Positions 1 through 9,713 of a stretch of 64,000 bases of DNA are shown piece after piece. Position numbers and translations under genes: made by a program. The DNA lies in assembly GCF_019320115.1 (NCBI RefSeq), contig NC_089582.1, positions 125,575,259 to 125,639,258 on the forward strand, in the 5' to 3' direction. The stretch is from Miscanthus floridulus (lineage: Eukaryota > Streptophyta > Magnoliopsida > Poales > Poaceae). How positions within the stretch are numbered: position 1 is the first letter of the stretch; every line of letters begins with the position of its first letter. The notes beneath the pieces were generated by a model. That model was given only the letters and a program-made list of their open reading frames with translations. It did not search any database and was not told the DNA's origin.

Positions 1-150
1 TGGTCGGGGTGCTGGCGGAATCCATTGCTGCCGCCGCCGCCGCCGCCGCCGTGCGCGTCGGCCGAGCTCTTCCGGCGCCGCTCGTTGTGCCCCGCCAGAC
101 GCAGGCGGCAGCTGCGCTTGATGTCGTCGAACTCCGACAGCTCGTGGAAC
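1..150 (-). CDS. SPL13: SBP-box transcription factor (SPL13-like), exon 2, partial at window edge
   Basis: Continuation of the SPL gene after a TTTCCAG acceptor at 151-157. It starts with the third base of the split Arg codon, then [14 protein letters not shown], supplying H152 and C164 of the second zinc site, followed by [13 protein letters not shown], the overlapping bipartite nuclear localisation signal. Position 166 is Leu where most family members have Lys or Arg. A Gly tract encoded by a GCC/GGC repeat (plus strand 31-50) follows, and the exon leaves the window at position 1. The [10 protein letters not shown] stretch resembles rice SPL13. The C-terminus, the 3'UTR and any miR156 site lie outside the window. 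Confidence 0.92.
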
Positions 151-171
151 CTGGAAACACCACAAGTTAAA

Positions 172-190
172 CAGCAGCAGCAGCAGCAGC
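172..190. repeat. CAG trinucleotide microsatellite
   Basis: About six CAG units directly next to the acceptor end of SPL intron 1. On the gene strand it reads CTG, adding to the pyrimidine content upstream of the splice site. Confidence 0.85.
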
Positions 191-1291
191 ATACGACGTG
201 AAATCCACAGCATCTGGAGCAGTGATTTTTACTCCAGATGCAGTGTACGTCGTTACGATCCAAAAGCAAGCACGTACTGCCGTCAAATCGAAGGAGCACG
301 GCGACACGATCACGGGGTGAGAATGCGGCGAGGGCATGGCATCGACAGGAAGTGTAGGGGGCTTCAATTCAGAATTCACTGCCGGAATCTGGTGCTATGC
401 GTGTGTCCGTGTGTGTGCACATGCGCGTGCGCGCAAAAGCGGCGACAACAAAAGGGGCCGTATTTTGAGCACTATCGGTCGATCCCAGGCAAGGTCCACG
501 GCCCTGTCCATGCATATCACATCACAGCATAAAAAAGATCCAAAAGCAGCGTTGAAATTTCCAAGCAGTTCGATCAAACAGTAAATGTCTTAGCGTTCAG
601 CACGTACGGAGTACTACGTTAATTTGGATAAAGCGCACCTGAAGATCAGACAACACAGCTTGTCTTGTCTGCTGCCACTTCAGTAGTTCAGTTATCGACT
701 GTCTTTGCCAAAATGAGAATTTACAAGACTGTACTCAATGGTATATATGCTTGGAAATGTAAGTTAATTAGGTGTTTGGTTGCTAGCCATAACTTGTTAA
801 GATTAGGAACGTTTATTCCAACTTTAACTGTTATCTGCTACAAGGTGTGACAAGATTCCCCTTCAGTAAATTAGGTTCTATACGTGACGCTCACTAAAAC
901 TAAAAAAAAAGTATGGTAAGATTCTCTAGACTCTCTAGTGTGAGATTTTGAACACCTTACCTTAGCCATAACTAGAGATTCTTTGTTTCCTTTTTCTTTC
1001 TACACAGAACCAATTAATGTACGTTTTCTTTGATGCATACTCGTGATGGAACTCTACTATATGTACAAAGCACAAACATATTCACAGCAAAGCACTCGCC
1101 ACTGTCTGTCACCAAGAAACTGATTAGTTAGGAGAGTCATGAAGAACTGTGAAGATGATGAACGTACACTAGCTCTAATCAATGTAAGGGCCACAAAAAG
1201 TTTTGTTTGTTCCACTTAATTAATTTAAAAAACTCCGATATGATCACTTGTGAGCTAGCCATTATGAAATGACTAGTCTAGTAGTGTAAAC

Positions 1292-1421
<130 letters not shown>

Positions 1422-2181
1422 ATTGTCAGTGGCTCAACAGCACTAGGACATCATGAACAGTACTAGTACTGCGAGCATGGACCAACAAGAACTTGTCATC
1501 ACGCACATTAACATCAGGCTAGCAAGCCAGCCGGCCGGACGCGGTGCACATGGAGATTGAAGACTTGAGAAAAGTCGCAGCAGCAAGATGCTGAAAGCCA
1601 CAGGACCGATCGAGGAGAACCAGATCAGCAGTGAATGACGACTGGAGTCTGATTTGGGGGAAGTCCCAGCATGGCATTGTCCTCCAAATGCTGCAACTGC
1701 TCGCCACTTGAAGCTCGTTTATTCTCGCTCAGAAACGTGGAGCAAATTAGATGGCCCAAGAAGCAAAGCATAAAGCATCAGGGACAGAGACCAAAAACTT
1801 AACTCATCTATCTAAGATAAGTAGGACAACTAATACCTGTCTAACATTCCACGTACGCCGAATCATTGCTACTACTGATCATCAGTTATGCCAAAAGATG
1901 TCAAGGGCAAAAAAGCTAAGAGGGCCAGGGCCCAGGGCCCAACGGAGAGCACAACACAACCCACTGCCTTTTCAAAGCCGAAGCAGGCGGGCAGGGGAAA
2001 GGACAATTATGTCCACCACCACCATCACCATGTAGTAGTACATGTCAAGGGCCGAAATACGAATGTGGGTGCTTTGGCGGTGGCGCACGAGCAAAGCAAG
2101 AATAATAATATGCTGCGGCAGCCGAAAGCATGAAAACCTAGTCCGTCCTCTAATCCTGCTTCTCTTCTTTTTTTAACTATA

Positions 2182-2434
2182 CTCCCTCCGTCTCTCTTTT
2201 TTTTTAAGTGTCCGGCTAGATTTTCGTCCATGTCAAACTTTCTTAAAATTAACTAGATTTATAGAAAAATATTTGTAATATTTGAACTCCAAATAAGTGT
2301 ATTGTAAAATATAGTCAATGATTAATCTAATGATACATACTATGCTTACGTGCCATAAATATTAATAATTTCTTGTATATATATTTAGTCAAAGTTGAAT
2401 ACTCCTAATGACACTTAAAAGGGGACGCAGGTAG
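2182..2434. mobile_element. Stowaway-type MITE (Tc1/mariner) in SPL intron
   Basis: A 253-bp element flanked by TA dinucleotides (2180-2181 and 2435-2436). The left terminus is CTCCCTCCGT and the right terminus is a degenerate inverted copy (GGGGACGCAGGTAG). Internal AAGTGTC/GACACTT motifs next to the ends match the classic grass Stowaway consensus. It has no coding capacity. The right inverted repeat has diverged, so it is not recent. Confidence 0.85.
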
Positions 2435-2900
2435 TACACAATACACATGATTTGGTTAATGGTTACTGGTACTAGTACTACTAATGAACATCGTCCTAGA
2501 ACAGTAACAGTAACTTCTACTGATCCATTTTTTAGTGCGTCAGGGTGTGTGACGTACGGGATCATCTTATCTCGGTTAGGCTCACATGATTAGACCACTA
2601 GCCAGCGCGACAGTGGCTGCTGCAGTCACCAAAAGAGGAACTGATATGTACATATATCCAGATTATTCCGGATGCAATGTGACGCTGGAGTATGCGATGA
2701 AGACTATGCCCTAATGGCTAATACTGCTATCCTGTTTATTTAACTTGTTTTATACTTTGCCACTGCTCAATATCAATCCAAGAGCTTGCATGAGAGAGGC
2801 TGCAAGATTTTAGCTGAAAAACCAAGCTAATACAAATCTTACGGAGGTTCATCATGCTTTCCATGATCCAAGAAAAAAGCTGTAATAAGCTTTTGAAGAT

Positions 2901-3012
2901 CCCCGTTCGGCTGACCTTAAGTTTTGATTTCTTTTTTCAGTCAAAATAGTATTTTTTTTACAACAATTTATATTTTCAGCAAGATTCAGTCAAACGAACG
3001 AACCAGGCGCTA
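2901..3012. mobile_element. Candidate short MITE or remnant
   Basis: Begins CCGTTCGGCTGA and ends with a loosely inverted counterpart (TCAAACGAACGAACCAGGCGC read on the plus strand). Terminal sequences of this type flank many small grass non-autonomous DNA elements. The inverted repeats are imperfect and no clear target-site duplication is visible, so boundaries and family are tentative. Confidence 0.4.
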
Positions 3013-3114
3013 AGATTTTTTTTTCTCAGACTCTAACTAATAAAAAAGGAACTAAAGTTCAGTAGTTCGAACTCAAAGTGTCTCGGCAAGTTTCGGGCGG
3101 GAGGTGGGGCTTAC

Positions 3115-3563
3115 CGGCTGCATTGCTGGCAGAAGCGCTGGCGGAGCCCGGCGACGAGCACGACGGGGGCCTTGGAGTGCGCCTCGCACACCTTGTGCCT
3201 CCGGTTGTACGGCTTCTCGTCGGTCATCAGGTTGGCGTTGCACCGCTCCGCCTGGCACCTCGGGCCGCCGCCGCCTCCTCCTGCCGCGACAGATGCCGCC
3301 GCCGCCGCCGCGCCCCTCCTCGCCGCCACCGGAACCGGGGAGGAGCTGGAGGCAGCGGCGCTCGCCGCCACGCCCCTCCTCGTCGCCACCGGGGAGGAGC
3401 TGGAGGCGTCTCCCACGGCTGCCATCTTCGCAGCCATGTTGTCCACCTCGGCCGCCCCGGTGTCCAAGCTGCTGTCGCCGGCCGCGGCGGCGGCAGCGAG
3501 CGCGGCCATGGACGCCGCTGCCGAGCTCGCGGAGCCCTTGGAGGACTTGCTCTTGCGGTCCAT
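3115..3563 (-). CDS. SPL13: SBP-box transcription factor (SPL13-like), exon 1
   Basis: Exon 1 of a plant-specific SQUAMOSA-promoter-binding-like transcription factor, a nuclear protein that binds GTAC-core DNA. It encodes 149 codons plus two bases. Residues 1-100 are low-complexity Ala/Ser/Gly after an MDRK start. The SBP domain begins at Cys103. First zinc site: C103, C108, C126, H129. Second zinc site: C145 and C148, completed in exon 2. The exon ends CAGCCG followed by GTAAG on the minus strand, the conserved SBP intron position, splitting the Arg codon of CSRF. I chose the ATG at 3563 because rice SPL13 also starts MDRK with an Ala-rich leader; the frame is open upstream to 3824, so a longer start is formally possible. 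Oddities: 17 instead of 16 residues between Cys108 and Cys126, and YNRRH where the family has YHRRH. Family assignment is certain; SPL13 orthology is inferred from remembered similarity. Confidence 0.93.
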
Positions 3564-3724
3564 GGCGGCGCCGGCGAGGGAGGAGACCGGCCTGGGCGAT
3601 CGAGGTGCGGCCCGAGAGCTGCCGAGGTGAAGCTGGAGCTCTGGTGCCGTGGCTCTCATGTGAGTGGAAGACGAAGAAGCAGGAGGGGTGGAAAAGGGTT
3701 GAAAGGCGCACATGTGGGCCCCCG
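3564..3724 (-). promoter_or_regulatory. Proximal 5' leader/promoter of the SPL gene
   Basis: The only stretch between the SPL start codon and the first upstream mobile-element-like sequence. No clear TATA box was recognised on the minus strand. Function is inferred from position alone. Confidence 0.4.
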
Positions 3725-4463
3725 TACCACAGCGCCAGGCACTACGGACCGGTCCAAGCACGACATGACTCAGCACGGCCCAGGAACTGCCCGGTCCGAC
3801 GGCCTTCATGTCAGTGCCTGACATGGCCCGGCCTTAGTGTCGTGTCTGGGCCGCCATTTTGGTCCGTAGTGCCGGTCTGGGCACGGCCGCTATATGGGCC
3901 GGCCCGGCAGCGGCACGGCTCGGCCGCAGGTGACCGTTGCATCCGCGGCGTTGTTCCCATCCGACTGTTGGATCCGGCTGTTGGAATTGAGGGTATAAAA
4001 CCGCAGCGCTCTCGCCTCGCTCTCAGTCTCTGTTGTCCTAATTCATTTGCTTTTAGTCTCACTCTCTGTCTCTCTCGCCTCGCTCTTGGCTCTCCTCTCT
4101 CGGCTCTCCCCCGCAGCACCGTCTCGCACGCTCCTCTCTCGCCTCGCTCTCCTCTCTCGGTGAGTCGGCGTCGCCGCGTCGGTGACTCGCTCTCGTCTCT
4201 CGCCTCCGACTTTCTCTCTTCTTCTCGCTCTCTGGTGGCGTCTGGAGCCATCGCTGCCCAGCACTGGCACAATCCTTAACCCTAACCCTTGATCTCGCTT
4301 CGTCTCGCCGGATCCATCATCGATCTCGCTCGATCCATCGGTTTCCTCTCTGGATCTGTCGGTTTCCTCGCCGGATCCGTCCCTCGTCGTCTGTGCTCGT
4401 CGGATCCGTGCCTCGTCGACCTCACCGGTGACTCTGGTGCTCCGACTTTGAAGGTAAGTCCAT

Positions 4464-4494
4464 AAACCTAAACCTAACCCTAACCCTAACCCTC
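4464..4494. repeat. Telomere-like CCCTAA tract
   Basis: Three near-perfect CCCTAA units preceded by AAACCTAA variants, inside the intron-like leader of the hAT-like segment. Interstitial telo-box motifs occur in plant promoters and leaders; this short run is not a telomere. Confidence 0.8.
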
Positions 4495-4686
4495 AATCTG
4501 TACTAACCCTTGCTCTATTTTGTCTAAAGCCATTGAGGGATCGGGGCACCGATGAGTGGCGATGGCTGGATCCGACGACGAGACGCTTGAGTTCTCTGTT
4601 GTGTTTGTGTGATTATGTGACTTTGAGTCTTTGATAAGTTCTATGAACATGTAACTTTGTGTGACTTAGACTCTTTGATAAGTTCT

Positions 4687-4775
4687 TTGATTCTGATCAG
4701 TTTGTGATTCTGATCAGTTTGTGTGACTCTTTGATTCTGATCAGTTTGTGATTCTGATCAGTTTGTGATTCTGAA
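4687..4775. repeat. Short tandem repeat (TTTGTGATTCTGATCAG unit)
   Basis: Five or so copies of a 15-17 bp unit with core GATTCTGATCAGTTTGTG, one interrupted by a GTGACTCTTT insertion. Noncoding; it lies near the right part of the hAT-like segment. Confidence 0.85.
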
Positions 4776-5035
4776 CATTCAGACTTTGTGATTCTAATCG
4801 GTTTGAAGTGTTGATCACTTATAGGGCCAGTGCCGGCACGGGCACTGCTGGGCCGCCATGTCCAGTGACACAGCACGGCACGGCTAAGACCTGATAGTGC
4901 CATGCCTAGGCCAGCATATCGGCATGGCGACACTAACAAGCACGGCATGGTTAGTCTACCGTGCCGCGTAGTGCCGTGCCTGGCCGTGCCCGTGCTAGTG
5001 CCGTGCCGTGTGGCCCGTTTGGCCAACTATAGGTA

Positions 5036-5360
5036 CGTGTACGTACATGTATGCATACGCTTGTGCATGTACATGCCTTGCCAGCGTGTGTATGTCGTAT
5101 TCGTATGTCTACACACGGCCATGTAAAAATTATGGTATTATGTGCATCGAGCGTTGAAAGATTTTTTTGTAGTTAGTTTCTAAACCCTTTTCCAAGCAAC
5201 ATTATCATTAAGATTTGCCATTGTCACCATCTAATAGAAGTCCTCGAGGAGCATATTATAGTATATGTTTATGTGATCTATGTAGTCCAAATATTCTTGC
5301 ATAATATTTTCCTTCTAAAGAAATCTCTCTAGCTATTTTTTTAAAAAAATGCCTTACCAC
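5036..5360. other. Unassigned spacer left of the element nest
   Basis: AT-rich, with alternating GTACGT/CATGTA runs at the left and no convincing ORF, RNA gene or repeat. It separates the hAT-like segment from the first copia LTR. Confidence 0.6.
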
Positions 5361-5834
5361 TGTTAGGTTGATTTCCACCAAGTCGGCCCAACGGTCAACT
5401 TGGGCCATGATCCGCGCCCTGATCGGGGGCGCCCAACCAAATCATGGTTGGTGAGCCCCCGTCGTACTACACTATATAAAGAGATGGGGGCCGGCGGCTC
5501 ACGGTATGAGATTCACCGGTTGCCAAAGCACCCCACCGACACTAACCCTAACCGATCTAAGGGAGCACAGTAGCGGCGGGAAGCGCCGCCACCATTCGTG
5601 TCCACTAGCCATTGCTCCTGGACCTCGCTGCAACTCCACCGACTCGCGTTGCCACACCTTCGCCATGGCGACCTCGAGCTCCAGCGCCAAGCCTGCTGAT
5701 GGTCGGTAACACCTCCTCACTCTCATCCTCTCTCTCTCTCTCTCTCATTTTTAGTTCATGTTCTAGGATGCTTTATTCCAAATGTAAGAACACCACCCAC
5801 CAGATCTACTACTAGTTGATCCTAAGTCTTCACA
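5361..5834 (+). repeat. Copia 5' LTR
   Basis: Starts TGTTAGG and ends TTCACA directly before the primer-binding site, about 474 bp. It contains a TATATAAA box at 5473-5480 and a CT-repeat-rich downstream half. The right-hand LTR is not in the window, so the left boundary rests on the TG start and the usual TGTTAGG form. Confidence 0.82.
5473..5480 (+). promoter_or_regulatory. TATA box of copia LTR
   Basis: TATATAAA within the LTR, followed by a G-rich segment and a leader; likely the U3/R promoter of the copia element. Confidence 0.7.
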
Positions 5835-5835
5835 A

Positions 5836-5848
5836 TGGTATCAGTGTC
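5836..5848 (+). other. Copia primer-binding site
   Basis: TGGTATCAGTGTC, one base after the LTR end. It matches the initiator-tRNA-Met complementary PBS (TGGTATCAGAGC) of plant copia elements, with slight decay at the 3' side. Confidence 0.85.
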
Positions 5849-6955
5849 CTAATCTAGTGTGTAGATGAGTCTAGGGTAGAAAAGTGAAAAGAAATTAGAA
5901 GGAGATGAAAGATTTCTAAGTTTTCCCAAACCTTAACCCTAGATCACAGGACTGAGAGGAGGAAGGGACATACCTGAGTTCTTTCCCCGCCGTCGCGACC
6001 ACCGTCGCGTAGGAAGAAAGGGCTGACCGAGCCACTGGCTCGCCGGTGCTCTACCGCGCCGTGTGCACAGGTTCACGAGCTCAAGGTGCCAACGTGAGGT
6101 CACTCAATGGCGGTGTGCTCTACCAATCAGGAGCACGCGCTCCACCGAGGGCGCCCGCAGCGGTGCCGTATCCTCCTCCGGCTACCACGCGCGGCCGTCG
6201 CTCCATTGTCTTTGGGCACTGTCAATGAGAGAGGGTCGAGGGGGAGAAATAGGAATGAGACTAGGGTTAGGGGAGGCTAGCCGGGAGGGGACGTTTTTGT
6301 TCTCTCGATCGGTGCGCACGGCCATCGGATCATGATCGATGGCCGACAGAGCTCGGGCTGGCTTTAGGCCTAGGCGGGAACGTGGTTTCCCAGCCCAGGC
6401 CCAGGTTACGGCCTGGGCACGGGGGAGGGCGGCACGCACGGCTGGGCTGTGGGCTGTTTTCGCAGCTGGCCCAAAAGAACAGTAGGGCTTTTGATCTTGT
6501 TTTTTTCAGAAGCCATTTTTGATGAATTATGTTAAGTTTTGATGTTTAAATCTCTGCTCAAATTTGAACCAACAAGATGATTTGTTCAGAGAGTAGTTAA
6601 GTACATGGAAATGCTTATGATAATACCATTTTAATATTATTTTTTTCATGTTTTCGCTGCAAAGTTGATGTTTATTATCTTCTAATTAAATTTGAACCAA
6701 GGGAGGATTTAATTTTGAAGAGTAGTTATAGTATTAAGTAAATTATGATATTGTTATTTTTCTAACTAACGTTGATAATAACAATATTATAATTTTTTTA
6801 TTCATGAGTTTTTTCATGCATTAGTTCTATTTCTGCCCAACGGTGATGTAGAAGTATATTGTATGTTTTAATTTTGACCAACGTTAAATTACGGCATGCA
6901 ATTATTATATCAACTATTTCTCACTTTCTCTGACATTGTTTTAGGCCGCAACCCA
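5849..6955 (+). other. Copia untranslated leader
   Basis: About 1.1 kb between PBS and gag with no conserved ORF. The first 600 bp are GC-rich with small open frames; the rest is AT-rich. A TTGTTTTAG/G acceptor-like site lies just before the gag start, so a leader intron is possible but no donor was identified with confidence. Confidence 0.5.
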
Positions 6956-7130
6956 ATGATGTTTATCTCATCCATTCCGCGTCTCATAGGAAGCAACTAT
7001 AACGTATGGCGAGAAAAGCTTGAGATAGCACTTGCGCTGTCCGACAATGATCTAGCACTTATCTCTCTGTGTCCTACTAAGCCAGTGGATCCGGTGAGGG
7101 AAGCAAATGAGACTAATGCAGATTTCACTA
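6956..7130 (+). pseudogene. Copia gag, N-terminal fragment
   Basis: Starts at tandem ATGs (6956, 6959). It encodes the typical copia gag opening: L-I-G-S-N-Y-N-V-W-R-E-K-L-E-I-A-L-A-L-S, then a stretch of about 20 residues ending A-D-F. The frame is cut by the D' LTR at 7131; what follows in the same frame is LTR sequence, not gag. The rest of gag is at 61324-61771. Confidence 0.85.
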
Positions 7131-8186
7131 TGTGGCAAAACCGCTCAAAATGACACGCTTTCGGAGGCGCTCGTCTTCCACTAGACACTAAGCACCCCAA
7201 AAGTTGGCTACATCGGACGGTTTCGTCGAGCACACCCCATGGGAGAACTCGAACAATCCATGTTTTTGATCTAGGATCCAATAATAAGAACGAGTTTACA
7301 ATACTTAGACCATTTCATACAACAAGAGTTCTTGAAAATACATTATTACAATACCAAGTTCAGAGTGCAAAATTTAACAACATAATTGAAATAAACATCT
7401 AATGATAAGATACAAGGATCTGTCTGTGCCCACCAGAAGAATCCTCCACACAACAGCCATTCCTCAAGCTACACTTGCAACAGGGGTAAATAAACTCTGA
7501 GTACACAATGTACTCGCAAGACTTACCTTGACTAGTGGGAATAATTTCCTGACTCCAAAGGATATGATAAGCTTTATGGTTTGTTGGGTTTCCTTTTTGC
7601 GTAAAGCATTACTAACAGTGAATCCTTATGTATGTTTTTGTTAGCAGTCATGATTAGTTCATTAGCTCACCATTCTATGTAAGCACCTATTCTACTTTCA
7701 AGCAAGAGTTGAGCAATTAGGTCCATTCATTCCCTTTCATCTTCCAGATCTTACTATAGTGCTAGATCATAGCCAAGCTGTACCGTATCACATGGCAATT
7801 AGTGAACCAATGTATCCCAACTAGGTACCTTAAAATACACATCCCGCTTGTACCCCAGGCATAAGCAAGACCAACCCACCACTCTCCTGTTAAGGGATCT
7901 AGGTCTCCGTTCAAACTTGGACTCCAAGTCCCCCACTCCTAAGTCCCAGACTTAGTGTGGTGCTTAGACCTCCAATCAGTCAGTCCAAAAAGAGCCAGAA
8001 CCCACGACAAGAGAGTAACGAGCCTTCCCGCTCCCATAAGTATGTATGTGCTCAGGATAATAAGTCTGTGACCTGACTAGAATCCATAGCAATGGACGGT
8101 CCTTAACCGACATAGATAGGGAAAATAATGTAACCAAGCTATGCCCCGTTGGCCATGGGACACAACCTATTACACCCACCAATACC
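7131..8186 (-). mobile_element. Solo LTR D' (large gypsy-type LTR), terminal part
   Basis: Reverse-complement match to 43870-44943 (solo LTR D): the same end (CGGTTYTGCCACA on the minus strand), the GTGGAAGACGAGC motif, and the stretch beside the gag break. On the plus strand it begins TGTGGC directly after gag. The flanking pentamer CACTA (7126-7130) corresponds to CGCTA (61324-61328). The LTR is cut at 8186 by element A and continues at 56390. Confidence 0.85.
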
Positions 8187-8289
8187 TATCGGGGACCAAT
8201 ACTGGGGTACCCAAAGAGGTGGAGCTAATAACCACCAATATTGATTCATCTGAGCAGTCAAGAGTGTGACTACAGCTCCAACTGACCCC

Positions 8290-8975
8290 TAGATGCACAA
8301 GTTTTGCCTCGCTTGGCCTTTGGGGACGGGCTCCTCCTTGCCCGACACTGAGGTCGTCGGCTCCGCCTCACCCGACCTCTGAGGGCGGGCACCACCTTGC
8401 TCAACACTGAGGCCATAGGCTCTGCCTCACCTAACCTCTAAGGGCGGGCTCCGTCTCGCCTGACACTGAGGCCGCGGCTCTGCCTCACCCGACCTCTGAT
8501 GGTGGGCTCTACCTCACCTAGCCTCTAGGGGTGAGCTCTGCCTCGCTCGGCCTTAGGGGTGGGATTCGCCTAGCCCGACCTCTGAGGGTTGGCTCTGCCT
8601 CGCTCGGCCTCTAGGGGCGGGTTCTGCCTTACCCAACCTCTGGGGGTGGGTTCTGCCTCGCCTGACACCAAGGCCACGGGCTCTATCTCACCCGACCTCT
8701 GAGGGCTGGCTCCACCTCGCCCAACCTCTGGGGGTGGCCTCCACCTCACTCGACCCTTGGGTTTGCGCTCTACCTCGCTCGACCTCTAAGGATGGGCTCT
8801 GCCTCGCCCAACACCGAGGTTGCAGGCTCCACCTTGCCCGGCCTCTAAGGATAGGCTCCGCCTCACCTGACCCTTGGGTTTATGCTCTGACTCCCCTAGC
8901 CTCTGAGGGTGGGCTTCACCTCGCTTGGCCTCTAGGCGGACTCTGCCTCGACCGACCCTGAGGCCAGGGGATCCG
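8290..8975. repeat. GC-rich minisatellite inside LTR A (5' copy)
   Basis: About 18-20 degenerate tandem copies of a 30-45 bp unit with core GGGCTCYGCCTCGCCCGACC followed by TCTGAGGG. The array is shorter in the 3' LTR (55095-55610), showing unit gain or loss since insertion. Confidence 0.88.
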
Positions 8976-9414
8976 TCTTGCCTGACGAAGACCCATACCG
9001 CCGCCAACCACTCCAAGTCCAAGCGAGTGGGCCTAGGCCAAAGCTCTAACACCAGAGAGGTGACCGACATGCCTCGATATAACCCATGGCCATGACGGGC
9101 CATACCTAGGGATTCACATCAGGAACAGCATCGGGCGTACTGGTGCTATTCTGCCTAATCCTCATATGAGCACTGACAGACGCATTAGTTCACCACAATG
9201 TCCGCTAGGACAGAGTAGAGCACCACGATCGAGAGATGACGCCTGCTCATGGTGCCAATGATGGATAGGGCCATGATGTGGAGCTGTCCCTATTGACATC
9301 TATAGGGTTGGTGGGACCCACATGAAGGAAAAGAAGGACTCAGCGATTTTAGGACATCTTCTTCTTCTCATCCTTCTCTTTTCCCTCTACTGTAACCCAT
9401 GCTTTCCCTTAGCC

Positions 9415-9420
9415 TATAAA
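9415..9420 (+). promoter_or_regulatory. TATA box of LTR A
   Basis: TATAAA in CCTATAAAAGG; the same box is at 56037-56042 in the 3' LTR. It lies about 240 bp before the LTR end. Confidence 0.7.
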
Positions 9421-9658
9421 AGGAATGCAGGGCATCCCATAAAGGGCATCGCAACACATAGCATCGATTCGGACTGGAACCCATCGAACCCCAAACTGAT
9501 AAGAACACGCAAGCACACAGCCGAGAAGCGACCGAGCTCTCGGCACCCATTCGCTCCTCTCATTAGAGACTTGGGACCTATCCCTCTCTTGACACCATCC
9601 GAGCTAGACGTGCAATATTAGAAATTTACTAGTCGGTGGTAGCTCAAAATGCCGACAG

Positions 9659-9677
9659 TTGGCATGCCAGGTAGGGG
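9659..9677 (+). other. Element A primer-binding site
   Basis: TTGGCATGCCAGGTAGGGG immediately after the LTR; the same site with one change (TTGGCGTGCC) follows LTR B at 20219. The TGG-start is appropriate for pairing with a tRNA CCA end; I do not assign the tRNA. Confidence 0.75.
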
Positions 9678-9713
9678 CCTTTTGCACGTCTTAACATCCA
9701 CACCAGGCCTCGG

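Larger units (their letters stand above)
3725..5035. mobile_element. Probable internally deleted hAT-like transposon
   Basis: Both flanks (about 3730-3915 and 4820-5020) are dense in GCACGG/CCGTGC motifs, like the subterminal repeats of plant hAT elements. The right end carries GGCCCGTTTGGCCAAC. Between them lie a CT-rich leader (4010-4260), telomere-like CCCTAA units, and a leader-intron-like segment (donor AAG/GTAAGTCC at about 4453, acceptor CTAAAG at about 4530). A short ATG frame (M-A-G-S-D-D-E) at about 4565 then stops, consistent with loss of the transposase body. I could not find an 8-bp TSD or clean inverted repeats, so the limits are approximate and a captured gene fragment is possible. 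Confidence 0.45.
5361..7130 (+). mobile_element. Copia retrotransposon, 5' part (outermost element of the nest)
   Basis: Left part of a Ty1-copia element: 5' LTR, primer-binding site, leader and N-terminal gag. Gag breaks off at 7130 where the minus-strand solo LTR D' was inserted and resumes at 61324. The coding frame joins across 54 kb: the N-terminal part ends N-E-T-N-A-D-F and the distal part resumes D-H-A-E-V-R-M-K-Y-D, as in intact copia gags. The 3' LTR is beyond the right edge of the window. Confidence 0.88.
8187..9657 (+). repeat. Element A 5' LTR
   Basis: About 1471 bp. Starts TATCGGGGACC (the 3' copy has TGTCGAGGACC, so TG has become TA) and ends GCCGACA before the PBS. It matches 54978-56389 throughout but differs in the number of internal minisatellite units, and lacks about 110 bp that the 3' LTR has after CCTCTCTCGACC. 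TATAAA at 9415-9420. Confidence 0.9.

Noticed and set aside
665..1100. MITE starting at GGTGTTTGGTTGC (about 770) in the SPL intron
   Set aside because: No matching inverted end or target duplication could be found nearby.
3078..3821. 247-codon plus-strand open frame
   Set aside because: Opposite-strand shadow of SPL exon 1 and its leader; composition driven by GC content.
3104..4279. 391-codon plus-strand open frame across SPL exon 1 and the hAT-like region
   Set aside because: Its first part is the antisense shadow of the GC-rich SPL exon, and the rest is low-complexity Arg/Ser/Pro from CT-rich sequence; no domain.
4464..4494. Interstitial telomere or chromosome-end relic
   Set aside because: Only three clean units inside an intron-like leader; too short.
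7131..8186. DNA transposon instead of LTR for D and D'
   Set aside because: The two ends of each copy are not inverted repeats of each other; TG...CA ends and 5-bp flank repeats fit an LTR.
8290..8975. CRISPR-like array in LTR A
   Set aside because: Units are degenerate and contiguous with no unique spacers; an LTR minisatellite in a plant genome.
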